DNA from: UBA10646 sp046296295 | GTDB taxonomy: Bacteria > Bacteroidota > Bacteroidia > Chitinophagales > Chitinophagaceae | Assembly: GCA_046296295.1 (NCBI GenBank) | Contig: JBKBLG010000020.1 | Coordinates: forward strand, 1-34,261 | Length of the DNA stretch: 34,261 bases | Reading direction: 5' to 3' | In this document: positions 16,981 through 23,348 of the stretch, piece by piece | Position numbering within the stretch: position 1 is the first letter of the stretch | How the letters are laid out: the number at the start of each line of letters is the position of its first letter | Program-made: the position numbers and the translations under genes | The notes under the pieces: generated by a model | What the model was told of the DNA's origin: nothing | Seen by the model: the letters and a program-made list of their open reading frames with translations, nothing else | Databases searched by the model: none

Positions 16981-17649
16981 TTAAGGCTTTATTGCCCGTA
17001 CCATTTCTCGCTTACCCGGTGGGCCGGGTAGTTTTTCTACCAAAAAACCCACTGATTCCATAGCCCTGCGCACAACACCTTTACTACAATACGTTACCAA
17101 ACAGCCTCCACTTACCAAAGCATTGAAACATGTTGCAAAAACGGCTATACTCCACAATTCGGGCTGTGCGGTGGGAGCAAAGGCATCGAAATAAATTACA
17201 TGATAGGTATTCGCTGGCAGCTGAACCTCCAACAAACTGCCCATTATTTTATGCAACGAAAATTTTGCATGCCATTGGTGCCATTCGTTCCAAGTACTTT
17301 CATGTAAGGTGTTTAAGTATGCATTAGTATCGGGTATTTTAATGTATTCGCTGTAATCAATTTCCGACCATTCATTTGCCCGTAAGGGAAATTTTTCTAT
17401 ACTGGTGTACCTTACGGTAAATGCTTGCGCTAAAGCCATTTCAAAGGTTAATAAAGCATTGAGGCCCGTACCTAAACCCATTTCAAACACCTCAATTTCA
17501 GGGCGATGGCGCTGATGCATAAGCCCTGCATTAATAAATACATGTCGGCTTTCTTGCACTGCACCATGATGGCTGTGATAAGTTACCTGCATATCTGGAA
17601 TAGCAATGGTAGCACTACCATCTTTTGTTATTTGTACCGTTCGTAACAT
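16981..17649 (-). CDS. mnmD: tRNA 5-methylaminomethyl-2-thiouridine methyltransferase domain protein (MnmD)
   Basis: 222 residues, equivalent to the methyltransferase half of E. coli MnmC without the FAD oxidoreductase half. A SAM-binding motif I (EVFEMGLGTGLNALL) lies at about 55-68. YFDAFAPTAQPELWS near 150-165 carries the Asp-Ala-Phe-Ala-Pro signature of this family. The C-terminal SVGFLVEKLPGPPGKREM is also typical. It is expected to methylate the wobble uridine 34 side chain in the last step of mnm5s2U synthesis. Only 38 nt separate it from the divergent alkA-type gene, so their promoters must overlap. Two copies of the dispersed repeat lie inside it. Confidence 0.88.
   Translation of the reverse strand: MLRTVQITKDGSATIAIPDMQVTYHSHHGAVQESRHVFINAGLMHQRHRPEIEVFEMGLGTGLNALLTFEMALAQAFTVRYTSIEKFPLRANEWSEIDYSEYIKIPDTNAYLNTLHESTWNEWHQWHAKFSLHKIMGSLLEVQLPANTYHVIYFDAFAPTAQPELWSIAVFATCFNALVSGGCLVTYCSKGVVRRAMESVGFLVEKLPGPPGKREMVRAIKP
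17373..17392 (+). repeat. CATTTRCC-GNAA-GGY element, copy 11 (CCC/GGG variant, inside mnmD)
   Basis: ATTT/AAAT outer arms and CCC-GTAA-GGG inner stem with one bulged G on the left arm. The variant inner pair is C-G, so pairing is kept. The gene frame on the minus strand reads KFPLRANE. Confidence 0.65.
17408..17423 (-). repeat. CATTTRCC-GNAA-GGY element, copy 12 (inside mnmD)
   Basis: On the minus strand CATTTACCGTAAGGTA, 15 nt from copy 11 and inverted to it. The gene frame reads AFTVRYT. Confidence 0.8.
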
Positions 17650-17687
17650 AACTGCTGTAGCTTCATTTTATTGGTTATTTTGTACCG

Positions 17688-18290
17688 ATGGAATACGTTC
17701 AACACTTCTTGCAAAAAGACAAAAAATTAGCTTCAATTGTTCGGGAACCATTACCTGCACTAACCTTACAAAAAAATATCCCACTACAACTTATGCGGAG
17801 TATTATGGGGCAACAACTGAGCACCAAAGTAGCCGATGTCATTTACCAACGTTTTCTTAAACAATGTGGTACTAAAAACCCTTCACCTAGAAAGGTTTTA
17901 ACCTTATCAGATGAAGCACTTAGAAATATTGGATTGAGTTATGCAAAAGTTACTTACGTAAAAAATGTAGCTGCATACTGCTTAGAACATCGTATTACCG
18001 ATACCGCTTTGGCCAAATACACTGACGATGCCATTATTGAACTACTACTTCCTATCAAAGGGGTTGGTCGCTGGACAATAGAAATGCTGTTAATGTTTAG
18101 CCTAGCACGACCCAATGTTTTTGCAGTTGACGATCTCGGTATTCAACAAGCCATGTGTAAACTTTACAAAATTGATGCCACCGATAAAAAAGCTATGAAA
18201 CAACGCATGCTTACAATTTCAAAGAAGTGGGAGCCCTACAAAACCTATGCATGCCTACATCTTTGGCAATGGAAAGATGCAGCAAAATGA
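17688..18290 (+). CDS. DNA-3-methyladenine glycosylase, AlkA-type HhH-GPD
   Basis: 200 residues. The helix-hairpin-helix is LLPIKGVGRWTIEML (about 120-134) and catalytic Asp149 sits in FAVDDLGIQ, matching the HhH-GPD signature. MRSIMGQQLSTKVADVIYQRF at about 36-56 is the conserved N-terminal helix of the DNA-3-methyladenine glycosylase 2 clade. No Cys cluster follows, so it is not an EndoIII-type Fe-S enzyme. It should excise alkylated purines from DNA by flipping the base. The start at 17688 fits the homologous N-terminus (MEYVQHFLQKDKKLA). It is divergent from mnmD. The stop at 18290 is followed within 45 nt by the asd leader region. Confidence 0.9.
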   Translation: MEYVQHFLQKDKKLASIVREPLPALTLQKNIPLQLMRSIMGQQLSTKVADVIYQRFLKQCGTKNPSPRKVLTLSDEALRNIGLSYAKVTYVKNVAAYCLEHRITDTALAKYTDDAIIELLLPIKGVGRWTIEMLLMFSLARPNVFAVDDLGIQQAMCKLYKIDATDKKAMKQRMLTISKKWEPYKTYACLHLWQWKDAAK

Positions 18291-18295
18291 TATTT

Positions 18296-18326
18296 TTTGC
18301 CTATAAAGGACAACATAATATTTTCG
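18296..18326 (+). promoter_or_regulatory. Candidate promoter of the asd leader
   Basis: -33 TTTG (18296-18299) and -7 TATTTTCG (18319-18326, one mismatch to TAnnTTTG) are separated by 19 nt, a normal Bacteroidota spacing. The start point would fall within a few nt of the leader-peptide ATG at 18334. Confidence 0.5.
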
Positions 18327-18333
18327 CACCATC

Positions 18334-18387
18334 ATGAAAATAAACTACCTAAAAGCAACTAAGAAACAGAACCTTACCAAAAGGTAA
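18334..18387 (+). CDS. Putative 17-aa leader peptide of asd, Lys/Thr-rich
   Basis: A small frame ATG...TAA encoding MKINYLKATKKQNLTKR. Five of 17 residues are Lys and two are Thr, products of the aspartate pathway that asd feeds. Its last codons and stop lie inside the first hairpin of the leader (18372-18389), and a terminator follows before asd. This is the arrangement of ribosome-mediated attenuators such as thr, his and trp leaders. Whether it is translated is not shown by sequence alone, and short Lys-rich frames are common in AT-rich DNA. Confidence 0.5.
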   Translation: MKINYLKATKKQNLTKR

Positions 18388-18450
18388 GGCTTTGTGCTTT
18401 TATGTACCATCATATGATAGTGCCTTCCCAACAACGGAGGGCTTTTTTTA
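18372..18450 (+). promoter_or_regulatory. Candidate transcription attenuator upstream of asd
   Basis: Four segments can pair in alternative ways. Segment 1 CCTTACC (18372-18378) pairs with segment 2 GGTAAGG (18383-18389). Segment 2, as GGTAAGGC (18383-18390), can instead pair with segment 3 GCCTTCCC (18422-18429) with one mismatch. Segment 3, as GCCTTCC, can pair with segment 4 GGAGGGC (18436-18442) to form a terminator followed by TTTTTTT. A ribosome stalled at the Lys codons near 18361 would mask segment 1 and favour the antiterminator; one reaching the stop would mask segment 2 and favour termination. Confidence 0.55.
18422..18449 (+). terminator. Intrinsic terminator in the asd leader
   Basis: 7-bp stem GCCTTCC/GGAGGGC (one T-G pair), 7-nt loop, then seven T. 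It ends 26 nt before the asd ATG. It could also be the ordinary terminator of the upstream glycosylase gene if asd has another promoter. Confidence 0.75.
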
Positions 18451-18474
18451 TAAAGCAAGCAAAAATAAAAACCA

Positions 18475-19467
18475 ATGAAAGTAGCCGTTGTAGGTGCCAC
18501 CGGCTTAGTAGGTACCAAAATGTTGCAAGTGCTGGCCGAACAGCAATTTCCGGTAACGGAACTCATACCTGTTGCCTCTGAAAAATCGGTAGGTAAGGCC
18601 ATTGAATTTCAAGGCAAAACTTACCATGTTGTAAGCATGCAAGATGCCATTGATGCAAAGCCCGCAATTGCTTTGTTCAGTGCAGGCGGCAGTACCTCGT
18701 TGGAATGGGCACCTCAATTTGCAGCTGCAGGTATCAAAGTAATTGATAACAGTAGTGCCTGGCGTATGGATGCTACCAAAAAATTAGTAGTACCCGAAGT
18801 GAATGCACATGTACTTACTAAAGACGATTTTATTATTGCTAACCCCAACTGTAGCACCATACAAATGGTAGTAGCACTGCAACCACTACATCAAGCATAT
18901 ACCATTAAAAGAATTGTAGTAAGTACCTATCAAAGTGTTACCGGAACCGGCGTTAAAGCAGTAGAACAATTAATGGGCGAACGCAATAAAGCAACCGATT
19001 ACCCAATGGCATACAAATACCCCATTGATTTGAATGTGATTCCGCAAATAGATGTGTTCTTAGAAAATGGATACACGAAAGAAGAGATGAAGATGATTTT
19101 GGAAACACAAAAAATTATGGGCAGCAATAACATTAAAGTTACTAGTACTACTGTGCGTATCCCTGTAATGGGTGGCCACAGTGAGAGCGTAAATGTTGAA
19201 TTTGAACAAGACTTTGATATTGCAACGGTACGTACTTTATTAAGCAATGCTCCCGGCGTGGTATTACAAGATGATGTGGCGGCTCAAATATATCCTATGC
19301 CTTTATGGGCACATGAGAAAGATGAAGTTTTTGTAGGCCGCTTACGTAGGGATGAAACACAACCCAACACCCTCAACATGTGGATTGTAAGCGATAACCT
19401 TCGTAAAGGTGCAGCTACCAATGCCGTACAAATAGCTCGTTATTTGCTCAACAATAATTTATTGTAA
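18475..19467 (+). CDS. asd: Aspartate-semialdehyde dehydrogenase
   Basis: 330 residues, full length. The NADP-binding start is VAVVGATGLVG (residues 3-13). The catalytic cysteine is Cys126 in NPNCSTIQ. Substrate and acid-base residues include Arg228 (VRIPVMGG) and His235 (GHSESVNVE). It reduces aspartyl-4-phosphate to aspartate semialdehyde, the branch point to Lys/diaminopimelate, Thr, Met and Ile. It is cytosolic and works as a dimer or tetramer. Upstream lies a leader peptide and terminator that suggest attenuation. It is followed by two inverted copies of the dispersed repeat flanking a shared terminator with the convergent MBL gene. Confidence 0.96.
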   Translation: MKVAVVGATGLVGTKMLQVLAEQQFPVTELIPVASEKSVGKAIEFQGKTYHVVSMQDAIDAKPAIALFSAGGSTSLEWAPQFAAAGIKVIDNSSAWRMDATKKLVVPEVNAHVLTKDDFIIANPNCSTIQMVVALQPLHQAYTIKRIVVSTYQSVTGTGVKAVEQLMGERNKATDYPMAYKYPIDLNVIPQIDVFLENGYTKEEMKMILETQKIMGSNNIKVTSTTVRIPVMGGHSESVNVEFEQDFDIATVRTLLSNAPGVVLQDDVAAQIYPMPLWAHEKDEVFVGRLRRDETQPNTLNMWIVSDNLRKGAATNAVQIARYLLNNNLL

Positions 19468-19487
19468 TTATTCATTGATTATCCGTT

Positions 19488-19502
19488 CATTTACCGCAAG
19501 GT
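19488..19502 (+). repeat. CATTTRCC-GNAA-GGY element, copy 13 (GCAA)
   Basis: CATTTACCGCAAGGT, 20 nt after the asd stop. It lies to the left of the shared terminator and is inverted relative to copy 14 on the right. Confidence 0.85.
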
Positions 19503-19513
19503 TACAATGCAAT

Positions 19514-19544
19514 ATACAAAGGGGCTTTAAAGCTCCTTTTGTAT
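19514..19544. terminator. Bidirectional terminator between asd and the MBL/rhodanese gene
   Basis: Arms ATACAAA..GGGGCTT and AAGCTCC..TTTGTAT pair with one bulge and one G-T pair. The U-tract is modest, but the position between convergent stops supports the call. Confidence 0.7.
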
Positions 19545-19555
19545 GCTTATGAAAT

Positions 19556-19570
19556 GCCTTACGGCAAATG
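19556..19570 (-). repeat. CATTTRCC-GNAA-GGY element, copy 14 (GCC/GGC)
   Basis: On the minus strand CATTTGCCGTAAGGC, 9 nt past the stop of the MBL/rhodanese gene. Confidence 0.85.
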
Positions 19571-19579
19571 AAAACGCAT

Positions 19580-20992
19580 TTAGTTCAGTACTGCCTTCTC
19601 TTTTTCAATGGTAATTTTTTCTTGCTGCTTAATACTGTTCCAACCACCCAAAACATTACGCAGGTTGTGAATACCCTGCTTCTTAAGCATGCTTGCTGCA
19701 ATTACGCTACGATAACCACCTGCACAATGCACATACAAGTTATCAGTATCTTCAATTTGCGACATGCTTCCAGGATCTGTTAAGGTATGTAAAGGAATAT
19801 TCACAGCACCTTTCACATGGCCATCGGCATATTCCACTTCTTTACGTACATCTACAACCACTAAATTATCATCAAAAGGCAAGTCCATGGCCATTTCATC
19901 GGCTTCAACGTCAATAATCATATCAGTACGTTCGCCGGCATCCTTCCAAGCCTCAAAACCTCCGGCCACATGGCCTGCAAAATTGCTGAAACCAACCCGT
20001 GCCAATCGTACAATGCTTTCTTGCTCTTTGCCTTGCTCTGTAACAAGTAGTAGCGTAGCATCGAAAGGTAATAAACTACCAGCCCATTCTGCAAAGCGGC
20101 CTTCTAAACCAATATTAATACTACTTGGTATAAAACCTTGTGTGAAGGTGGTTGCTTTTCTGGTATCGAGAAGCAATACATTATCTTTTTTTAATAATAC
20201 TTTTACCGAAGCAATATCAAGGGCTTGCATACCTTTTGCTATCACAGCATCCAATGCCTCATACCCTTCCCTGTTAATCATTGCATTAATAGGGAAATAC
20301 TGCGGGGGAGCTTGTAAGCCTTCTGTTACTGCTTTTATAAATTCAGCTTTTGATTGAGGTTGCAACGCATAATTGGTAGCTTTTTCTTCGCCAATAGTAC
20401 TATGCGTATTCGGGCCCAATTTTTTGCCGCAGCTACTACCGGGGCCATGTGCCGGATATACTTTCACATGATCGGCTAAGGGCATGATTTTATGCTGCAG
20501 ACTATCGTATAAAGTACCAGCTAAATCTTCCATGGTTAAGTCGGCACCTTTTTGAGCCAAATCAGGCCTACCAACATCGCCAACGAACAATGTATCGCCT
20601 GTGAAAATAGCATCGGCTTCCCCTTGTTCGTTCAGCAACAAATAACAGCTACTTTCCATGGTATGGCCGGGCGTATGTAATACTTTGAAACTAATGTTAC
20701 CTAATGGAAAAATTTGCCCATCGGTAGCAACCGTTACCGGAAATTGGGTAACTGTATTTGGACCATAGATGATCGGTGCCCCTGTTGCTTTACTTAAATC
20801 GAGGTGGCCACTAACAAAATCGGCATGAAAGTGCGTTTCAAAAATATACTTAATAGTGGTGTTGCGCTCTTTTGCCAATTGCAAATAGACATCAATATCA
20901 CGTAATGGATCTATGATTGCCGCTTCGCCATTGCTTTCAATGTAATAGGCTGCTTCACTTAAGCAGTTGGTGTATAACTGTTGTATATACAT
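19580..20992 (-). CDS. Persulfide dioxygenase-like MBL-fold protein with two rhodanese domains
   Basis: 470 residues from the ATG at 20992. A 12-residue upstream extension to 21028 is possible but lies in the terminator stem. The metallo-beta-lactamase domain (about 1-240) has THFHADFVSGH (His54, His56, Asp58), HTPGH (His110), TGDTLF (Asp133) and YPAHGPG (His182), the ETHE1/persulfide-dioxygenase pattern. Rhodanese 1 (about 265-355) lacks the catalytic Cys; the loop reads VTEQGKEQ. Rhodanese 2 (about 370-455) keeps it, Cys423 in VHCAGGYRS. It probably oxidises glutathione-like persulfides and transfers sulfane sulfur in sulfide detoxification. An ArsR gene lies just upstream. Confidence 0.93.
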   Translation of the reverse strand: MYIQQLYTNCLSEAAYYIESNGEAAIIDPLRDIDVYLQLAKERNTTIKYIFETHFHADFVSGHLDLSKATGAPIIYGPNTVTQFPVTVATDGQIFPLGNISFKVLHTPGHTMESSCYLLLNEQGEADAIFTGDTLFVGDVGRPDLAQKGADLTMEDLAGTLYDSLQHKIMPLADHVKVYPAHGPGSSCGKKLGPNTHSTIGEEKATNYALQPQSKAEFIKAVTEGLQAPPQYFPINAMINREGYEALDAVIAKGMQALDIASVKVLLKKDNVLLLDTRKATTFTQGFIPSSINIGLEGRFAEWAGSLLPFDATLLLVTEQGKEQESIVRLARVGFSNFAGHVAGGFEAWKDAGERTDMIIDVEADEMAMDLPFDDNLVVVDVRKEVEYADGHVKGAVNIPLHTLTDPGSMSQIEDTDNLYVHCAGGYRSVIAASMLKKQGIHNLRNVLGGWNSIKQQEKITIEKEKAVLN

Positions 20993-20996
20993 AAAA

Positions 20997-21039
20997 AACC
21001 TTTTGGCAAATATACCATACGGTAACAAGCCAAAAGGTT
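20997..21039 (-). terminator. Terminator hairpin of the ArsR gene overlapping the MBL gene start
   Basis: 11-bp perfect arms AACCTTTTGGC/GCCAAAAGGTT around a 21-nt loop. On the minus strand the stem runs straight into TTTTTTATG, whose ATG starts the MBL gene. Inside the loop there is a degenerate repeat-like hairpin (TACC-GTAT-GGTA). Confidence 0.7.
21007..21014 (-). promoter_or_regulatory. -7 box of the MBL/rhodanese promoter inside the terminator hairpin
   Basis: On the minus strand TATATTTG is an exact -7 match, 14 nt before the ATG at 20992. A TTTG-like -33 (in CTTTTGG) lies 16 nt upstream in the other arm. The promoter thus occupies the ArsR terminator. Confidence 0.5.
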
Positions 21040-21063
21040 AAAGAATTACGGGGTGTATCTGAA

Positions 21064-21408
21064 TTACTTTTTAGTTAAATCTTCTACAAACTTCATTACC
21101 TCTTTAATACGAGCATAATTAACAGTGTAGAAAATAAACTTACCATCGCGGCGAGTTTCAACCAACTCAGCACGGCGAAGGATTGCTAAGTGTTGAGAAG
21201 CAACAGATTGCTCTAAACGAAGCTTAACATAAATCTGAGTAACTGGCATTTGTTTGTTGTCGTCAATCAATTTAATCATTTGCTGACGCAACTTGTGGTT
21301 CAAAGCTCTTAAAGTTAGAGCGGCTTTTTTACTAGCTACAGTATCAATACGTATGCTGCTCTTATCTGCAGGATTTGTAATGCTAAAACTGTTTAATGAA
21401 CTAGCCAT
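21064..21408 (-). CDS. ArsR-type winged-helix transcriptional regulator
   Basis: 114 residues. After a 25-residue polar N-terminus comes a winged helix-turn-helix: helices about 28-50 (AALTLRALNHKLRQQMIKLI), recognition helix at about 70-82 (SVASQHLAILRRA) and wing ETRRDGKFIFYTVN. A C-terminal helix follows (IKEVMKFVEDL) for dimerisation. The protein has no Cys at all, so it is neither a Cys-thiolate metal sensor nor a BigR/SqrR-type persulfide sensor. It lies directly upstream of the MBL/rhodanese gene. In this genus-level context it may regulate that gene or be constitutive; the ligand is unknown. Confidence 0.88.
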   Translation of the reverse strand: MASSLNSFSITNPADKSSIRIDTVASKKAALTLRALNHKLRQQMIKLIDDNKQMPVTQIYVKLRLEQSVASQHLAILRRAELVETRRDGKFIFYTVNYARIKEVMKFVEDLTKK

Positions 21409-21445
21409 GATGAGGATTTTTTAAGTTATAAGAAATGCTGACTAG

Positions 21446-21453
21446 CAAATATA
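21446..21453 (-). promoter_or_regulatory. -7 box of the ArsR promoter
   Basis: On the minus strand TATATTTG matches the consensus exactly, 37 nt upstream of the ATG at 21408. A TTTG -33 lies about 21 nt further upstream. Confidence 0.55.
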
Positions 21454-21502
21454 TATGCAAACATTTCTTTAATCCAAACTTTTAAATAATTATTATAAGA
21501 TT

Positions 21503-22204
21503 TTAATGTCTACCAGAAATATGTACTTGTTTAAGGTAGTATGGCTCACTATATGCAACATCGGCGAAAAGGCTATTTTCATAGGCATTTAACGCCAACC
21601 GCACTTGTGCTAAAACAAGTGGTATATTAGGTATCATATTAATGTTAAACTGACTGAAAGAATCTGCAAATTTTGGTGCACCACTTCCGAAAACAAATAT
21701 GCTATTTTGCTTTCTAAGCAATGCTTCCAATCTGTCATATTCACGCATATCAATAGCCGAAGGCTCTAATAATGGTTCGAGCATACCATTGTAACCGGCC
21801 ATAAAAAGCTCTGTTCTTCTTGCGTCTATCATAGGGCACAGCAAGCAGTTATTATTCATAACAATCGCTTGCCCATGTAAATATGCTTGCATAGCAGCAG
21901 CCATTACTTCTAAAGTATTTAATATAAGTAAGGGTTTTTGCAATGCAAAGCATAATCCCTTTGCGGCTGCAAGCCCTACGCGTAATCCTGTATAACTACC
22001 CGGCCCATTGCTTATGCTAATAGCATCTAACACTTGCAGCGATTCAGATAAAGAATTCATCATTTCCGCAATGGCTACATGCAAAAAAGCAGCATGCTGC
22101 TTACTATCGTTATTAAAACGCTCTGCTAACAGCATATCGCCTTTGCTCAATGCAACATAAGCTTGTTCTGTTGCTGTATGAATGTGCAATAGTATTGGTT
22201 GCAT
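21503..22204 (-). CDS. tsaB: tRNA threonylcarbamoyladenosine biosynthesis protein TsaB
   Basis: 233 residues. An ASKHA-fold protein with ILHIHTATEQAYVALSKG at the start, the conserved HAAFLHVAIAEMM helix near 38, and the hallmark ISNGPGSYTGLRVGLAAAKGL (about 63-83), followed by LNTLEVMA. It partners TsaD and TsaE in making t6A37 in ANN-decoding tRNAs. It is inactive as an enzyme itself and acts as a TsaD scaffold. It follows the 3-hydroxyacyl-CoA dehydrogenase-like gene by 4 nt and is probably in its operon. No clear terminator follows; the ArsR promoter lies in the 94-nt gap. Confidence 0.93.
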   Translation of the reverse strand: MQPILLHIHTATEQAYVALSKGDMLLAERFNNDSKQHAAFLHVAIAEMMNSLSESLQVLDAISISNGPGSYTGLRVGLAAAKGLCFALQKPLLILNTLEVMAAAMQAYLHGQAIVMNNNCLLCPMIDARRTELFMAGYNGMLEPLLEPSAIDMREYDRLEALLRKQNSIFVFGSGAPKFADSFSQFNINMIPNIPLVLAQVRLALNAYENSLFADVAYSEPYYLKQVHISGRH

Positions 22205-22208
22205 GTAA

Positions 22209-22817
22209 CTACGATAAGGCTTGAATTAATGCAGGTGCTGGTGTATAGCGATCGTCGGTTGCAGCTAATGCCAATAATAGTTGATGTATCTGCCGCAACC
22301 CTATTTTTTCGCTCCAATCAAATGGCCCAAAAGGATAATTGGTTCCCAGTTGCATAGCCACATCTATATCGGCTTTTGATGCAACACCTTCCTCTAAAGC
22401 AAAGTATGCTTCGTTGATAATCATTGCAATACCTCTTGCGCTAATTAGCCCTATAATATCCGGACAAGCAACTGGCTTCCAACCCAAAGTGGTTATTAAA
22501 GCTAATGCGTCATCTTTTACCGTAAGGTGGGTACTTACTTGTAACCCACCATGTTGTAGCAACCCATACCAGCCGTTGATTCTAATATAGTTGGTGGGTA
22601 ATTGCTCGTTGGTTACGGTGAGTGCTTGAGCCAGTACCCAAGCGTTAGGTTTATCGAGTTGTTGTAAGTGCTCATCAAAAAATAAATCAATGTACACATT
22701 CGCATCAGATGCCGCTAATGCTTCGAAGCTATGCACAAAAAGTAGCACATACCTTTCGGTAAATTTTTGTTCAAGTACTTGCTGCTGAAGCTCGTTGGCA
22801 TAAATGGCAATAGTCAT
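22209..22817 (-). CDS. 3-hydroxyacyl-CoA dehydrogenase C-terminal-domain-like protein
   Basis: 202 residues from the ATG at 22817 (MTIAIYANELQ); the ATG at 22826 would add three residues. An exact -7 box at 22842-22835 supports a start here and not the far-upstream ATG inside ridA. Residues about 115-190 match the helical 3HCDH C-terminal domain (PVACPDIIGLISARGIAMIINEAYFALEEGVASKADIDVAMQLGTNYP and GPFDWSEKIG, given in part). The N-terminal part is a short remnant of a Rossmann fold without a GxGxxG motif. It may be a substrate-binding or non-catalytic dehydrogenase; activity is uncertain. It is followed by tsaB after 4 nt. Confidence 0.75.
   Translation of the reverse strand: MTIAIYANELQQQVLEQKFTERYVLLFVHSFEALAASDANVYIDLFFDEHLQQLDKPNAWVLAQALTVTNEQLPTNYIRINGWYGLLQHGGLQVSTHLTVKDDALALITTLGWKPVACPDIIGLISARGIAMIINEAYFALEEGVASKADIDVAMQLGTNYPFGPFDWSEKIGLRQIHQLLLALAATDDRYTPAPALIQALS
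22514..22528 (+). repeat. CATTTRCC-GNAA-GGY element, copy 15 (inside 3HCDH-like gene)
   Basis: CTTTTACCGTAAGGT on the plus strand. The gene frame on the minus strand reads HLTVKD. Confidence 0.7.
22750..22764 (-). repeat. CATTTRCC-GNAA-GGY element, copy 16 (GAAA, inside 3HCDH-like gene)
   Basis: On the minus strand ATTTACCGAAAGGTA. The gene frame reads KFTERY. Confidence 0.75.
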
Positions 22818-22834
22818 GTGTTTCATTTGGGTAG

Positions 22835-22863
22835 CAAAGGTAAAGTTGGCAGCTTTATACAAA
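22835..22863 (-). promoter_or_regulatory. Promoter of the 3HCDH-like/tsaB operon
   Basis: On the minus strand -33 TTTG (22863-22860) and -7 TACCTTTG (22842-22835) are separated by 17 nt. The ATG at 22817 follows 17 nt after the -7 box. This is the cleanest two-box Bacteroidota promoter in the window. Confidence 0.65.
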
Positions 22864-22895
22864 TACTGCAATTTGCCGTTCAAATTGTGAACAAT

Positions 22896-23279
22896 ATGCC
22901 AAATCAAATCATTAATACCCCGCATGCACCTGCACCCATTGGGCCTTACAACCAAAGTGTTAGAGCTGGTAATCTATTGTTTATTAGCGGACAAATTCCA
23001 TTGGTACCTGCTACAGGCGAGCTCATTATTGGCGACCCTAAAGCCGAAGCACAACAGTGTATGCTTAACCTACAAGCCATTTTAACAGCGGCTGGCCTTA
23101 ACTTTAATCATGTGGCTAAAACAACTATTTTTTTAACTGACATGGCTTATTTCTCCGATGTGAATGAAATATACGGAAGCTTTTTTGGCGATAACGCTCC
23201 CGCTCGTGAAACCGTTGCTGTACGTGGCTTACCCAAAGGCGTAAATGTTGAAATTAGCATGATTGCCAGTTTCGAATAA
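22896..23279 (+). CDS. ridA: RidA family reactive-intermediate deaminase
   Basis: 127 residues from the ATG at 22896. The longer frame to 22767 would run through the divergent promoter and is rejected. The start MPNQIINTPHAPAPIGPYNQ is typical. GNLLFISGQIPL, the Arg104 region (APARETVAVR) and Glu119 (VNVEISMIASFE) correspond to the catalytic Arg105 and Glu120 of RidA. It forms a trimer that hydrolyses enamine/imine intermediates such as 2-aminoacrylate to ketoacids, protecting PLP enzymes. It is divergent from the 3HCDH-like gene with 78 nt between starts. A strong terminator follows. Confidence 0.93.
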   Translation: MPNQIINTPHAPAPIGPYNQSVRAGNLLFISGQIPLVPATGELIIGDPKAEAQQCMLNLQAILTAAGLNFNHVAKTTIFLTDMAYFSDVNEIYGSFFGDNAPARETVAVRGLPKGVNVEISMIASFE

Positions 23280-23295
23280 AGTTAGTCATAACAAC

Positions 23296-23310
23296 TACCT
23301 TGCGGTAAAT
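23296..23310 (-). repeat. CATTTRCC-GNAA-GGY element, copy 17 (GCAA)
   Basis: On the minus strand ATTTACCGCAAGGTA, 16 nt after the ridA stop and overlapping the left arm of the shared terminator. Confidence 0.8.
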
Positions 23311-23348
23311 AACATAGGCGTTCTGACGATAGAACGCCTATGTTATTT
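23307..23348. terminator. Bidirectional terminator between ridA and the aldose epimerase
   Basis: 18-bp perfect arms (AAATAACATAGGCGTTCT and complement) around a 6-nt loop. The right arm overlaps the last codons and TAG of the epimerase gene. Confidence 0.85.

Noticed and set aside
18372..18389. Hairpin CCTTACC-AAAA-GGTAAGG as a copy of the dispersed element
   Set aside because: The loop is AAAA and the outer arms differ from CATTT/AAATG; its role in the asd attenuator explains it better. Relation to the family is possible but unproven.
19764..20357. 197-codon plus-strand frame opposite the MBL/rhodanese gene
   Set aside because: The minus-strand frame has complete metal and rhodanese motifs; the plus frame is a low-complexity shadow.
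21011..21024. TACC-GTAT-GGTA inside the ArsR terminator loop as an element copy
   Set aside because: The centre GTAT does not fit GNAA and the outer CATTT is missing; counted only as degenerate.
22767..22895. Upstream extension of ridA to an earlier ATG
   Set aside because: It would run through the promoter of the divergent 3HCDH-like gene and lacks similarity to the RidA N-terminus, which starts at 22896.
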